The notes under the pieces were generated by a model. The model did not search any database. It saw only the letters and a list, made by a program, of their open reading frames with translations, and was not told where the DNA came from. From the NCBI GenBank assembly GCA_035564115.1, contig DATMTN010000025.1:1-55644 (forward strand): a stretch of 55,644 nucleotides of DNA, read 5' to 3'. The translations under genes and the position numbers were made by a program. This DNA is from JACMPA01 sp035564115. GTDB lineage: Bacteria > Patescibacteriota > Saccharimonadia > Saccharimonadales > UBA4665. Of the stretch, positions 15,578 through 25,420 are shown piece by piece; positions within the stretch are counted from its first letter, which is position 1, and every line of letters begins with the position of its first letter.

Positions 15578-18397
15578 CTAAACCATTTTTTTGAGGAACT
15601 GGCCGGTGTAGCTGGCTGGGTTCTTGGCAACTTGCTCGGGAGTACCTTCGGCAATGATCTGGCCACCACCGGCACCACCCTCCGGACCCATATCTATCAG
15701 GTGATCGGCGTTCTTGATAACATCCAGGTTATGCTCGATCACCACCATGCTGTTACCCGCGTCCACGAGCGCGTGTAGCATGTGTAGCAGCTTGTCGACG
15801 TCTGCCATGTGCAGACCGGTGGTTGGCTCATCCAGGATATATAGCGTGCGACCAGTTGGCCGACGACTCAGCTCGGTCGATAGCTTAATACGCTGTGCCT
15901 CACCGCCGGACAGTGTCGTGGCTGGCTGTCCCAACGAGATATAGCCCAGGCCAACATCCACGAGGGTTTGCAGTTTACGGGCGATAGCCGGCACATTTCC
16001 AAAGAACTCGAGACCCTGCTCACAGGTCATCTCCAACACATCGCTAATGGTCTTACCTTTGTAGTGGATTTCGAGCGCTTCACGGTTGTAGCGCTTACCG
16101 TGACAGACCTCACAGGGTACGTACACATCCGGCAGGAAGTGCATTTCGATCTTAATGATACCGTCGCCGGAGCAGTTCTCGCAGCGTCCACCTTTGACAT
16201 TAAAGCTGAAGCGGCCAGCGCTGTAGCCGCGCAGCTTGGCTTCCGGCACACTGGCAAATAGCTCGCGAATCGGAGTAAACAACCCCGTGTAGGTGGCGGG
16301 GTTAGAGCGCGGCGTGCGGCCAATCGGTGACTGGTCGATGATGATTGCCTTGTCGAGTTGCTTGATACCTTCGATGTCGTCATGTCGTCCGGCAACCGTA
16401 CTTGCGCGGTGCAGCCGGGCCAGTAGCTCCTTGGACAGAATGTCATTAATCAAGCTCGATTTGCCCGAGCCACTCACGCCACTCACAACAACCAGTTGTC
16501 CTAATGGAATATCCACGTCGATCCCGCGCAGGTTGTTCTCGCGGGCATTTTTGATCGTCAGTTTTTTGCCGTTACCAGTGCGACGCTTCTTCGGTGTCGG
16601 GATAACTTTCCGGCCAGAGAGATAGTCGGCAGTGATGCTGCCCTTCGTCTTTTCAACTTCAGCCGGCGTACCGGCAGCCACCACTTCACCACCGTGGATA
16701 CCAGCACCGGGTCCAATATCTAGGAGGTAATCAGCCGTGCGAATCGTGTCTTCGTCGTGCTCGACAACGAGTACCGTATTGCCGAGGTCTTTCAGGTGCT
16801 TCAGCGTACGAATCAGTCGCTCGTTGTCGCGTTGGTGCAGACCGATACTTGGTTCATCGAGTACGTACAGCACACCCTGGAGCCCTGAGCCGATTTGGGT
16901 CGCCAGACGGATACGCTGCGCCTCACCACCCGACAACGTGGTGGCTGAACGTAACAGCGTCAGATAATTCAAGCCAACATCTTGCAGGAACTTCAGCCGC
17001 GAGCAGATTTCCTTGAGAATCTGGGCGGCAATTTTCTGGTCTTTGGCGTTCAGCTTCAGGCCATTAAACCACCCGATCGCATCATCGATCGACAACGTAC
17101 AAACATCCATAATTGACTCGTCACCAACTGTAATCGCCAGGACCTCCGGCTTGAGGCGCAGACCCTTACACTTATAGCAGTCCTTCTCGACCATGAACTT
17201 CTCGATGTCACGACGCATGAACTCGCTGTCGGTTTCCTTGTGACGGCGCTCTAGATTTGGCACCACACCTTCATAGGTTGTGTCGAATGTACGACCGCCA
17301 CCCAATGACACACGGTACTTTTCGTTACCAGTGCCGTACATGATTTTCTCGATGTCGGAGGCGCTGAGCTCACCCGTCGGCACGTGCAGACTAAAGCCGT
17401 ACTTATCGGCTACGGCTTGCAGCTTCTTCATGTACCAGGCATCGACATTGAAGCGATTGAAGGGGCGAATAGCCCCCTCGGCGATGGTCAAGTTACCATT
17501 CGGCATCACCAGTTCTGGATCAACTTCTAGGCGCGAACCTAAGCCGGTACAAACTGGGCACGCACCATGCGGGCTGTTGAAGCTAAAGGTACGTGGCTCC
17601 AGCTCGGGGATGGCAACCTCGGGGTGGTTTGGGCAAGCATACATCAAGCTGTAGGTTGTAGTAGGGTCGCCCTCGTTCTGGTCGGCGTTGAGCACCACAA
17701 CTTTACCCTCAGCAACGTCCAGTGCTTGCTCGACTGACTGCACCAAGCGACTGCGGCTCTCCTCGTTGTTGACTAAGCGATCAACGACTACTTCGATGCT
17801 ATGCTTGTAGTTTTTGTCGAGCTCCGGAAATTCATCCAGGGCATAGACCACATTATCTACCCGAACACGGGCAAAGCCCGCTCGGCTGTACTGCTCCGGG
17901 ATGTGTTCGAAGGCACCCTTTTTATCGATCACCACCGGTGCCAGAATCATCAGGCGAGCATCGGGCGTTGTTGCCACAATCTGGTCGACAATGCCATTTG
18001 TCGTCTGCTGCACGACTGGCTCACCATCGATCGGACAGTGCGGCACACCAACACGGGCGAACAGCAGACGTAAGTAATCATAAATTTCCGTGACAGTAGC
18101 CACCGTCGAACGTGGATTGCGTGAGGTGGATTTCTGGTCAATTGAGATTGCCGGGCTCAGACCATCAATCTGGTCAACGTCCGGCTTTTCCATCAGGCCG
18201 AGGAACTGTCGGGCATAGGAACTCAACGACTCAACATAGCGGCGCTGCCCCTCGGCATAAATGGTGTCGAACGCCAGCGACGACTTGCCAGAGCCACTCA
18301 GACCGGTTACTACAACCAGCTTATTACGGGGTAGCTCAACATCAATATCCTTGAGGTTATGCTCCCGAGCACCCTTGACTACAATGAAGTCGCTCAT
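15578..18397 (-). CDS. uvrA: Excinuclease ABC subunit A
   Basis: UvrA is the damage-sensing ABC ATPase of nucleotide excision repair. The 939-residue length matches the family. Two ATPase halves are visible: GLSGSGKSS then LSGGEAQRI in the first, GVSGSGKSS then LSGGEAQRIKLSTEL in the second. Zinc-binding pairs include CPVC, CYKC and the C-terminal CENCSGDG...CEVCHG. The start MSDFIVVKGAREHNL was chosen because TATAAT (18408-18413) sits 10 nt upstream; an earlier in-frame ATG would lie upstream of this promoter. The response regulator is divergent across 100 bp. Confidence 0.96.
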   Translation of the reverse strand: MSDFIVVKGAREHNLKDIDVELPRNKLVVVTGLSGSGKSSLAFDTIYAEGQRRYVESLSSYARQFLGLMEKPDVDQIDGLSPAISIDQKSTSRNPRSTVATVTEIYDYLRLLFARVGVPHCPIDGEPVVQQTTNGIVDQIVATTPDARLMILAPVVIDKKGAFEHIPEQYSRAGFARVRVDNVVYALDEFPELDKNYKHSIEVVVDRLVNNEESRSRLVQSVEQALDVAEGKVVVLNADQNEGDPTTTYSLMYACPNHPEVAIPELEPRTFSFNSPHGACPVCTGLGSRLEVDPELVMPNGNLTIAEGAIRPFNRFNVDAWYMKKLQAVADKYGFSLHVPTGELSASDIEKIMYGTGNEKYRVSLGGGRTFDTTYEGVVPNLERRHKETDSEFMRRDIEKFMVEKDCYKCKGLRLKPEVLAITVGDESIMDVCTLSIDDAIGWFNGLKLNAKDQKIAAQILKEICSRLKFLQDVGLNYLTLLRSATTLSGGEAQRIRLATQIGSGLQGVLYVLDEPSIGLHQRDNERLIRTLKHLKDLGNTVLVVEHDEDTIRTADYLLDIGPGAGIHGGEVVAAGTPAEVEKTKGSITADYLSGRKVIPTPKKRRTGNGKKLTIKNARENNLRGIDVDIPLGQLVVVSGVSGSGKSSLINDILSKELLARLHRASTVAGRHDDIEGIKQLDKAIIIDQSPIGRTPRSNPATYTGLFTPIRELFASVPEAKLRGYSAGRFSFNVKGGRCENCSGDGIIKIEMHFLPDVYVPCEVCHGKRYNREALEIHYKGKTISDVLEMTCEQGLEFFGNVPAIARKLQTLVDVGLGYISLGQPATTLSGGEAQRIKLSTELSRRPTGRTLYILDEPTTGLHMADVDKLLHMLHALVDAGNSMVVIEHNLDVIKNADHLIDMGPEGGAGGGQIIAEGTPEQVAKNPASYTGQFLKKMV

Positions 18398-18464
18398 TAG
18401 CGAGTAGATTATACGCCGAAAACAAGATTTGGTCGAGCCCCGCCCCCGTGAAGACATTGCGCAA

Positions 18465-18493
18465 ATGACAAAACACGCTCGCTAGCGTACAAT
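18465..18493 (+). promoter_or_regulatory. Leaderless promoter of the response regulator
   Basis: ATGACA, 17 nt, TACAAT, then 7 nt to ATG at 18501. Confidence 0.7.
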
Positions 18494-18500
18494 CGGGCCC

Positions 18501-18941
18501 ATGGACAACGACAACCAATCAAGCATGAAACTCGTCATCGTCGAAGACAATACAGCACTGGCTGATATTTATAAGATTCGACTTGAAGCTATTGGTTATA
18601 CCTGTTTCGCAGCCTATGACGGCGAGGCAGCACTGGCGATTATTGAGCGTGAGCGACCCAGCCTGGTACTACTTGACCTCATGGTGCCCAAGATTGCCGG
18701 TGATCAGATTTTGGCCCGCATGCGTGCCAGTGACTGGGGTAAAGATATCAAGGTGCTAATCATCTCCAACCTCAACGAGGCTGACGCACCGGCCGGTTTA
18801 CGTGACATGGGTATCGCTGGCTATGTCGTGAAGGCGAACCTTTCTAACGATGACCTCGACCATATGGTTGATCAGATACTCAAGCCAGTTGGTCAGACCG
18901 AAGACGTGTCCCTAGAAACTCCTGACGTTCCCCAGGCATAG
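18501..18941 (+). CDS. Single-domain response regulator (CheY-like receiver)
   Basis: The 146-residue protein is one receiver domain. Acidic residues VEDN near the N-terminus, the phosphate-accepting Asp in LVLLDLMVPKIAGDQIL, the Ser switch in VLIISNLNEAD and the Lys in GYVVKANLS are all present. There is no DNA-binding output domain and no histidine kinase in the window. It ends with a short Asp/Pro-rich tail. It may signal by protein contact. Confidence 0.9.
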   Translation: MDNDNQSSMKLVIVEDNTALADIYKIRLEAIGYTCFAAYDGEAALAIIERERPSLVLLDLMVPKIAGDQILARMRASDWGKDIKVLIISNLNEADAPAGLRDMGIAGYVVKANLSNDDLDHMVDQILKPVGQTEDVSLETPDVPQA

Positions 18942-18952
18942 CCATATCATTA

Positions 18953-18967
18953 CTCGGCCTGGCCGAG
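18953..18967. terminator. Hairpin between convergent genes
   Basis: CTCGG-CCTGG-CCGAG sits just after the response regulator stop and before the stop of the convergent gene at 18975. It has no U tract. Confidence 0.35.
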
Positions 18968-18974
18968 AGCCTAC

Positions 18975-19700
18975 CTACCCGACAAGCTCGTGGCGGTAAG
19001 AGATTGGTCGTAGCCCAACCTCAAATACTGGCAATTCTGACTTCAATCCGTCAACGAACTCCGCCACAGCTTCGCTATCAACAAAAGCAGCACGCATGAA
19101 TGGTAATTCCAGCGGATTGTCGACCTTATCTTCGCGTGGCAATAAGCTCGCAGCATTCGGGCGTTTGGCGGCCTCGTGCAGCAGCTCGCTCTGGGCTAGC
19201 AGCATGTCGGCTACCGGACCATCATCAATCAGCAGTGATAATTCTGTAGCAGCGCCCTCTATACCCATCGTGGCCGAACAGACAATGCTACTCGCACTCA
19301 GGAAAAGGTGCCGTTTATCCGGTACCCATAGTTCCTCTAGGTCTTCCAGCGCCTGAGATAAGGGGTTGTGGCGTTTGCTTTGGATTCGCTCAAGCGGACC
19401 ACCAGCCCAACGCCGTCTGCTACTAAACGAGTAATGCCACGGTGAGCGGATGTAATTTTCTACCTTCTCCAGGCGCTCATTATTCACACTATTGGCAGGA
19501 ACACGGCGAGCGAATAATGTCGAGTGGAGTCCATTGGCGGCGAATACGAGAGGCTCGACAGCAGGGTCAAGTGACAAATCAAGTTCATGCTCCACAAACA
19601 GCTTTTCGGCACTTCGTATAAAGCCACGTAGCGACTGGCTCGGGATAACCGGACGAACTGCCCGAATTGAGGATACAGGATCAGACTCTGGAGTAGTCAC
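18975..19700 (-). CDS. Hypothetical protein
   Basis: I do not recognise this 241-residue soluble protein. It has no membrane segments, a basic middle part (SRRRWAGGPLERIQSKRHN) and otherwise even composition. The start is GTG, preceded by AGGTG. An extended -10 (TGG TATAAT, 19728-19733) places the RNA start about 20 nt upstream. It follows the helicase gene on the same strand after 67 bp but has its own promoter. Confidence 0.6.
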   Translation of the reverse strand: MTTPESDPVSSIRAVRPVIPSQSLRGFIRSAEKLFVEHELDLSLDPAVEPLVFAANGLHSTLFARRVPANSVNNERLEKVENYIRSPWHYSFSSRRRWAGGPLERIQSKRHNPLSQALEDLEELWVPDKRHLFLSASSIVCSATMGIEGAATELSLLIDDGPVADMLLAQSELLHEAAKRPNAASLLPREDKVDNPLELPFMRAAFVDSEAVAEFVDGLKSELPVFEVGLRPISYRHELVG

Positions 19701-19767
19701 TAGAACACCTTGGTTACAGTCTGCAAATTATACCACACGGTGACATTAAAAAGACAATGCGTCAATT

Positions 19768-22356
19768 TTATAGCTCACCTAGAAAACGTAAGTGTTTTCG
19801 AAGCTGGGGCAGCGTGTAGTTCTTGCCACCGTACGAGAAGAATATTGGTCGACCATCAGCCAGGGTGGGCTCATCCTCAAAACCTTCGAGCATCTCGACC
19901 GTGCAGCGCTTGGCAATCGGCTTACCCCGGCTATAGCGCAGCTGCAAATCATAACCCTCCACAGTAATCTGGTCCGGAGAATCAGCCAGTATTTTAGCTC
20001 GCTGTTCAGGCGTCAAGTAGGCATCGAGTGTTATCTGCCTATCAGCAATAATCTGCCGCAGATTGCTCTCGACGTGACCTGGGCTCGTGACATCATCGGG
20101 TGCAGCTTCGGCAATTAAGTTATTGATTGCGTCATTGGTCAACAGTGGAATTGGTCGTTTTGTCCGGCGAGCCAACTGCTCGAGCTCACGCTTGATCTTG
20201 TACAGCTCGATGAGGTTTTTGCCAGGGCGTGCTCGGACTTGATCAATCACAGCAGCCCGTAAGACCGGCGAAGGCTCAGCACGCACCTCACGAACCTCCA
20301 ATACCCGGTCACCGAGAACTTGTTCCTGAAGCTGCACAAACTTACCACTACGCAGGCGGAAGCCACTTGGCCGCCAGGTCGTTAAACCGGTGACATACTT
20401 ACCGAGTTCACGAATTGGAACTTCCGTAACTTGTTCCAGAAGTGGCTTACGCTCCAGCACACCATTTTTCTCGATTTCAATGTCAAAGGGCCGGCCCACC
20501 ACTGCATTGCGCGTGTTCTTGGGCACGACACTTCGATTACTGATGCTGCGAGCCCGCACCAAGCCGCCAATGGCCCGGTACATGCCCTCGCCTTGCGGCA
20601 AAAATGCCGAGTTAGCATAGCCGCGGATAATACACTCGTGCAAGATACGGCGATTCTGCACGGACGGCGCCTTGAGCGGTGGAATATCATTGATGCCAGC
20701 TCGCCGCGCAATCTTGCGATACAGCTCATCGGCTCGAATGATGTTATTGCGGTCGAGATCTTCCTGGGCCATCTCGTTCACGCGTTTGCGCTTGATAGAG
20801 ATGAACATTTCGAGTTGCGCAAACAAATCCGAAGTCCGCTCGTCAGTTAAACGCTCCCATGATGGGCTACCTGGCTCAAATAACCTTAGGCCACCAACTT
20901 CGGCCGAGGCCACCATAGCTGCCATCGCCAAACGAACCTGCTCACTATATTTTTCAGCCTCTACCAAACATCGCTGATGCTCAGGGCTAGCTGGGTACTT
21001 ACCCATCCGCCGACCGAGGTTAGTGATTTGCTCGCGATCATCCAACACACCGAGTAACTGCAGACGGTGGACCGAGCGATTAATAACGGCATCTGGTGGC
21101 CGGGGGCTCGAGTCAAAGTCCCGAATATTCCGCCCGCGGAGGGCGAGCCGCATCACGACCCTGTCGATAACGCTGCGGAGGATTTCCGGTTGCAAGTGGG
21201 CCGCCCGTTCGTCGACGGGCACGTAGTCTTGGCCGTAATGCTTCGTAAGAATATAAATACCCGTGGAAGTCCGTCCGGCTCGACCCATCATCTGGGTCAA
21301 GCAATCTTGAGAACTCGGCGTCCTGCGCAACGCACTCACATCTTCATCGCTCAGCTCGGGCATTCGTTCTTGGCCAGAGGCAATCACATAGCGTGTCCGC
21401 GGTATGGTCATACTCGTCTTGCCGATGTTGGTTTGGACCACAATCTTTATACCGTCGAAATCTTCGTAGACTGGTTGCTGTGCCTCCTTAGTCATCTTGG
21501 CATGGTTTTCAAGCAATCTCGCCTTGGCCAGCACCTCAGCCGGCAACCCGCGGCGGATTTCATCAATTGTATCCTTAATCTCCCGCTTACCGGCCTCGAA
21601 GACCTGGATCGTGTTGGCACCATCGTGAGCATCAGGGTTTTCAAAGATATCAATTGCTGCTTTGATAGCTTCGCGAGCGGTTGTGGACAGCGGCTCTTCA
21701 CGGTACTCGATATCGTAGTTTGTGCCACCCTCCAGCTCGACTACTGCTGGTTCAACACCAAACCGATTTGTCCAGAAGTCAATCTCCTCGAACTTGTTCA
21801 TGGTGGCGGTCATGACAACGACGGTGAAGTTAGGGTTAGCTGCCAACTTTTCCTTGGCAAACCCTTTCAGGAGCCACATGTCGTTGCTGCCCTCGTGCAC
21901 TTCATCGAGTACCCACAGCTCATTGTCGCCGCCCATGGTGTTGGAGGTGTCACGCATGTCCAGGACAGCCTCAGTCATAATCTGGGTATGAGCGTCATAG
22001 CGTCCCATCAGACCACCACCGGTCTGACAACTAACCAGTTCCGTGCCTACATCGTCACCTAGCGTCGCGCTGAGCTCCGATATAACCCTATCCGATACAT
22101 TGTGACTGGCGCGGCGCCGTGGTTGAGTCATGCGTATCGGAGCAAAACCAGCTTCCATCGCGTATTGGGGGACTTGGGTACTTTTGCCAGAGCCAGTAGG
22201 AGATATGATAATCACCACCTGGTTGTCCTGCATGGCATCAATCAGTTCTTGTTTGCGAGCATAAATCGGTAATTCAGTATTACCGAGGTTTTCGAGGCTG
22301 TATTCAGCAGGAGCAAGTGATGGGCTAGAGTCGAGGCGGAGCTCAGGGCTAGACAT
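19768..22356 (-). CDS. DEAH-box ATP-dependent RNA helicase (HrpA/HrpB type)
   Basis: The 862-residue protein unwinds RNA or rescues ribosomes, as HrpA does. Motif I is SPTGSGKSTQVP (about residue 53), motif II is LDEVHE, motif III MTAT, and motif VI MMGRAGRTSTG. Helicase-associated HA2 and OB-like regions follow, then a family-specific C-terminal part. It is shorter than E. coli HrpA (about 1300 residues) and close in length to HrpB. ATG is preceded by GGAAGGA. The 170 bp upstream to the divergent PGPGW gene holds a repeated CTAACGTTTT (22387-22396, 22511-22520) but no gene. Confidence 0.85.
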   Translation of the reverse strand: MSSPELRLDSSPSLAPAEYSLENLGNTELPIYARKQELIDAMQDNQVVIIISPTGSGKSTQVPQYAMEAGFAPIRMTQPRRRASHNVSDRVISELSATLGDDVGTELVSCQTGGGLMGRYDAHTQIMTEAVLDMRDTSNTMGGDNELWVLDEVHEGSNDMWLLKGFAKEKLAANPNFTVVVMTATMNKFEEIDFWTNRFGVEPAVVELEGGTNYDIEYREEPLSTTAREAIKAAIDIFENPDAHDGANTIQVFEAGKREIKDTIDEIRRGLPAEVLAKARLLENHAKMTKEAQQPVYEDFDGIKIVVQTNIGKTSMTIPRTRYVIASGQERMPELSDEDVSALRRTPSSQDCLTQMMGRAGRTSTGIYILTKHYGQDYVPVDERAAHLQPEILRSVIDRVVMRLALRGRNIRDFDSSPRPPDAVINRSVHRLQLLGVLDDREQITNLGRRMGKYPASPEHQRCLVEAEKYSEQVRLAMAAMVASAEVGGLRLFEPGSPSWERLTDERTSDLFAQLEMFISIKRKRVNEMAQEDLDRNNIIRADELYRKIARRAGINDIPPLKAPSVQNRRILHECIIRGYANSAFLPQGEGMYRAIGGLVRARSISNRSVVPKNTRNAVVGRPFDIEIEKNGVLERKPLLEQVTEVPIRELGKYVTGLTTWRPSGFRLRSGKFVQLQEQVLGDRVLEVREVRAEPSPVLRAAVIDQVRARPGKNLIELYKIKRELEQLARRTKRPIPLLTNDAINNLIAEAAPDDVTSPGHVESNLRQIIADRQITLDAYLTPEQRAKILADSPDQITVEGYDLQLRYSRGKPIAKRCTVEMLEGFEDEPTLADGRPIFFSYGGKNYTLPQLRKHLRFLGEL

Positions 22357-22592
22357 TGCCCTGTCCTTCCGGAATTACAAACGACCCTAACGTTTTCATC
22401 CGACCTTTATCTCCCGCCAAAACAACTCTGCTTGTGTTTGTTTGTTGGCTCTACTTGTAGGTTACGCCGCTGCGTTAGGTTGGTCAATGACTGTGAGAAA
22501 TATTACAATGCTAACGTTTTGCATAGAGTATGTCTTCGCTGGGAAGAGTGTATCAACAAGCACTTCTCTCGACTCATAGTACAATAAGCTTA

Positions 22593-23036
22593 ATGAAATC
22601 ACTGAGGCACCACGCTCGACGTATAATCCTAGAGGGTTTAGGCTGGCTGCTCGTAGTCGTCGGTATCGCCGCCCTCGTGCTCCCAGGACCAGGACTCCTC
22701 GCCCTGTTTGCCGGTCTCGCGCTCCTCGCTACACAGTACGAATGGGCAGAGCGGCGGCTGGAGCCGGTCAGGAAAGCAGCACTCAAGACGGCAGCCGATG
22801 GTGTGAAAACGTGGCCACGCATCTGTCTATCTACCCTGTTCAGCTTAGGATTGATAGCCCTCGGAGTGATGTGGGGCCGACACCCGGCAGTACCCAGCTG
22901 GTGGCCATTCGCTAACCGGTTGTGGCTCATTGGTGGGTGGGGCACCGGCGCTACGCTGATTGGATCAGGCCTGATCGCCCTCGCAATGATCATCTACAGC
23001 TACACGCACTTCCGCCATCCTGGCGTACAAGCATAA
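22593..23036 (+). CDS. PGPGW-family transmembrane protein
   Basis: The 147-residue membrane protein carries the family signature VLPGPGLLALFAGLALLATQYEWAERRL (read in two parts: VLPGPGLLALFAGLALLA and TQYEWAERRLEP). Three to four helices are predicted. Function unknown. The start MKSLRHHARR was chosen because TACAAT (22580-22585) ends 7 nt upstream; an in-frame ATG 63 nt earlier would precede this box. Confidence 0.75.
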   Translation: MKSLRHHARRIILEGLGWLLVVVGIAALVLPGPGLLALFAGLALLATQYEWAERRLEPVRKAALKTAADGVKTWPRICLSTLFSLGLIALGVMWGRHPAVPSWWPFANRLWLIGGWGTGATLIGSGLIALAMIIYSYTHFRHPGVQA

Positions 23037-23076
23037 GCTTATATAGAATACTATTGTAGTTTTAGCAACTTAAGTG

Positions 23077-23103
23077 TAAAATCATGCTCAATTCTTAAGT
23101 GTG
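23077..23103 (+). promoter_or_regulatory. -10 region for the small membrane protein gene
   Basis: TTGTAG (23054-23059), 17 nt, TAAAAT (23077-23082) precedes the GTG at 23099 with a leader of about 10 nt. Confidence 0.55.
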
Positions 23104-23320
23104 GATCGAGCGAACTGTGGTACTACAAAATTTCATCGTTCTGGGCATTATTCCAGGCACCAATATCCAGATAAACTTTCAGTTGTGGCTGAGTGTCGTT
23201 TTGCTTGTAACGCTGATCTGGCAAGGTAGACGATTCATTCACAGTAAGCTGCTCGCTGCCACCCTTATGTACCTATCACTTCGTCGTCGCCAGGCGGCCA
23301 TCGACGCCATCACTATCTAA
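23099..23320 (+). CDS. Small hypothetical membrane protein
   Basis: Unknown family. A 73-residue frame starting at GTG has one clear hydrophobic helix (NFQLWLSVVLLVTLIW) and a basic C-terminal half with LSLRRRQAA. A consensus-like promoter precedes it. Its TAA shares bases with the TAG of the convergent exonuclease I gene (CTAA), a compact arrangement seen again at 37560-37563. Confidence 0.5.
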   Translation: MWIERTVVLQNFIVLGIIPGTNIQINFQLWLSVVLLVTLIWQGRRFIHSKLLAATLMYLSLRRRQAAIDAITI

Positions 23321-24750
23321 AGTTCTGTGGGCATAATACTCTGGCCGTAGAGCTGGAGCTCCTCGAGCAGGAACTGCTTATCCTGATACTCTGGCTTGGT
23401 AGCACAGTCTGCAAGTCGCTCAAAGTACTTGGCCATTTGACTGGCATTGCCACCATCAAATAGCTTCTGCGCACAGAAACCATCCCAAGCTGCGCGCTCT
23501 TCGCTGTCCAGGGCTTCCGGGAAATTCCGGGCTTTGTACAGTGGCAGTAATGCCTTCAGTCGAGCATCGTGGAAGTCACTGGCCAAGTCAGCTAGTTTCG
23601 CCGGCTCAGCAGCCCGTACGACCCGCTGCAGGTTGGCATCATGGTCGCCAATAAAACCGTCATAGAGCTGAGCGTCAACCGGTTGTGACTCGTTCATGAA
23701 CTCGCGGGTCCGCTCGGACTCCATCAGGGCCTGGGCTTCACGCAGCTTGGCCGGGAAGTCGGTCGCTGCTCGCAGCTTGGCAAAGTTTGCCTGCCAGGTT
23801 GCCGTATCGACACCCAATCTTTGCTGACTAGCTTGATCCACCACACTGATCGGTGCCACCGCTGGGCAACGATTAAACTTCATACTCTTCACCGGCAGCC
23901 GCTTCGCGTCCGGCTCCTTCTTCCAGCGCCAGAGCTCCACGAGCTCCTTCACCGATAAACTTGTGAATTCGTCTGGATCAAAGCGCAGATCATATACCAG
24001 CGCCCCCTGCTTGCTAATGTCATCGGCCACCTTTGACACTACCGCTGTCTTCGACACGTCATTACCATATTTGCCCGAGCTGTACACAAATGGCGCGCCG
24101 GCATTCACCAGCGTGGCCACACTTTTCTTATCACGTACATTCAGCAGGAAATCAAACAGCTTCGGTTGTTTGTCCCGTATCAACTTGGCAACGGCAATTG
24201 TCGCCAGTACGTCATTCAATGCGTCGTGGGCATGCTCGTGGTCCAAGCCATTCAGCTTCGTGATCAGCTCTAGCTTATTTGTCGGTACGCCGTCCTCGGT
24301 AAACGGCCATTCGATGCCCTCTGGGCGCAGCGCCCGGGTCATGCGGCTGAGGTCCAGAATGTCCCAACGTGACCGGCCATCCTTCCATTGCCAGTCATAG
24401 GCATCGTAGAAGTTCCGGTAGCGCGTATAGCGTACAAACTCGTCGTCAAACCGCACGGTGTTAAAGCCAACAAAAATCGTATCCGGCGTAGCGATTTCCG
24501 CCTCAAACACCTTCAGGAACTCGGCCTCAGTCACGCCTTCGCTAATTGTCTGCTGTGGCGTGATGCCAGTCAGCAGCACCGCCTCGGGCTCTGGCAGTAC
24601 ATCCGAGGTCAGCTTAATAACGATATTGAATGGTTCACCAATTGGCTCCAGATTCATATCCGTGCGCTGGCCCGCAAACTGCATAATCCGCTGCTCGCGC
24701 GGATTTATCCCGCTCGTCTCGAGGTCATAAAAGAAAAAACTGGCAGCCAT
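23317..24750 (-). CDS. sbcB: Exodeoxyribonuclease I
   Basis: ExoI degrades single-stranded DNA 3' to 5' in recombination and mismatch repair. The 477-residue protein has the DEDDh nuclease fold: FFFYDLETSGINP at the start, FVGFNTVRFDDEF, and HAHDALNDVLAT with the catalytic His and Asp. The SH3-like and helical C-terminal parts follow. Length matches E. coli ExoI (475). TACACT lies 11 nt before ATG, implying a leader of a few nt. Confidence 0.93.
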   Translation of the reverse strand: MAASFFFYDLETSGINPREQRIMQFAGQRTDMNLEPIGEPFNIVIKLTSDVLPEPEAVLLTGITPQQTISEGVTEAEFLKVFEAEIATPDTIFVGFNTVRFDDEFVRYTRYRNFYDAYDWQWKDGRSRWDILDLSRMTRALRPEGIEWPFTEDGVPTNKLELITKLNGLDHEHAHDALNDVLATIAVAKLIRDKQPKLFDFLLNVRDKKSVATLVNAGAPFVYSSGKYGNDVSKTAVVSKVADDISKQGALVYDLRFDPDEFTSLSVKELVELWRWKKEPDAKRLPVKSMKFNRCPAVAPISVVDQASQQRLGVDTATWQANFAKLRAATDFPAKLREAQALMESERTREFMNESQPVDAQLYDGFIGDHDANLQRVVRAAEPAKLADLASDFHDARLKALLPLYKARNFPEALDSEERAAWDGFCAQKLFDGGNASQMAKYFERLADCATKPEYQDKQFLLEELQLYGQSIMPTEL

Positions 24751-24772
24751 ACGTGGCTACCAGTGTAACACG

Positions 24773-25354
24773 CTACTCTGTGGCACAGCTCCGAGAATCT
24801 ATGAGCCAAGTACCATCCTTAGCCTGCACGTGTACGAGCGCACCAGGCGAGACATCACTACCATAGAGCATATTCGCTTCTACGGTAGCCGTCTGCTTGT
24901 CGGCAGCCAACACCCCATTATCTGCTTCAAACTTATCGGGCTTGGTCGGTCCGTTGCCGCACAGTAGGAACATGCTGTTGCCCGCTTCGTGGGTTCCGCC
25001 GTTCACGGAGTTATTCAAGAAATTTGCAGTAAACCAGCCTGGGTGGGCTTTGATGTAACTTGTTTCACTCTGCGTGGTCCAGCTGGCGAGTAGACCATCG
25101 TATACCTTTTGAACCTGGGCAGTCGCCGAGTCAGCAGTTAGCTCAGCTATTGGAGTAGATTTTGCAGGTGATGTTTTGGCTACTTGTTTAGTAGCCGCTG
25201 GACTGGCCTGAGTCGCCGCGTTCAGACTGGCATTGCTGTTGTTGCGTGCCTTCATGACATATACCGCTATACCAGCAATCAGCGCTATGATTACTAATAC
25301 AAGCAAACCTTCGATTACCGAGAACCCTTCGTGTCGCTGAGCTAATTTAGGCAT
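24773..25354 (-). CDS. Pilin-like / prepilin-type N-terminal secreted protein
   Basis: The N-terminus has a prepilin peptidase site, EG followed by FSVIEGLLVLVIIALIAGI, with the conserved Glu at +5. After the helix come a Ser/Thr/Ala linker and a globular domain with two cysteines near residues 143 and 190 (LLCGNG, SRSCATE), possibly a disulfide. It is a minor pilin or pseudopilin candidate. No pilus assembly genes other than the FtsA/PilM-like ATPase 6 kb away are visible. AAGGA precedes ATG. Confidence 0.75.
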   Translation of the reverse strand: MPKLAQRHEGFSVIEGLLVLVIIALIAGIAVYVMKARNNSNASLNAATQASPAATKQVAKTSPAKSTPIAELTADSATAQVQKVYDGLLASWTTQSETSYIKAHPGWFTANFLNNSVNGGTHEAGNSMFLLCGNGPTKPDKFEADNGVLAADKQTATVEANMLYGSDVSPGALVHVQAKDGTWLIDSRSCATE

Positions 25355-25420
25355 AGTGTATCCTTACGATTAATCTTAACCATAAGCATATAGAAGCTGG
25401 TTTGCTATATCAATAGTCGA

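Noticed and set aside
22530..22592. Earlier ATG for the PGPGW protein
   Set aside because: The frame is open, but the -10 box TACAAT at 22580-22585 lies inside this extension and 7 nt before the chosen ATG.
23099..25354. Large opposite-strand frames over sbcB and the pilin-like gene
   Set aside because: These are shadows of the real genes: low-complexity Ser/Arg composition, no starts with ribosome sites and no family features.
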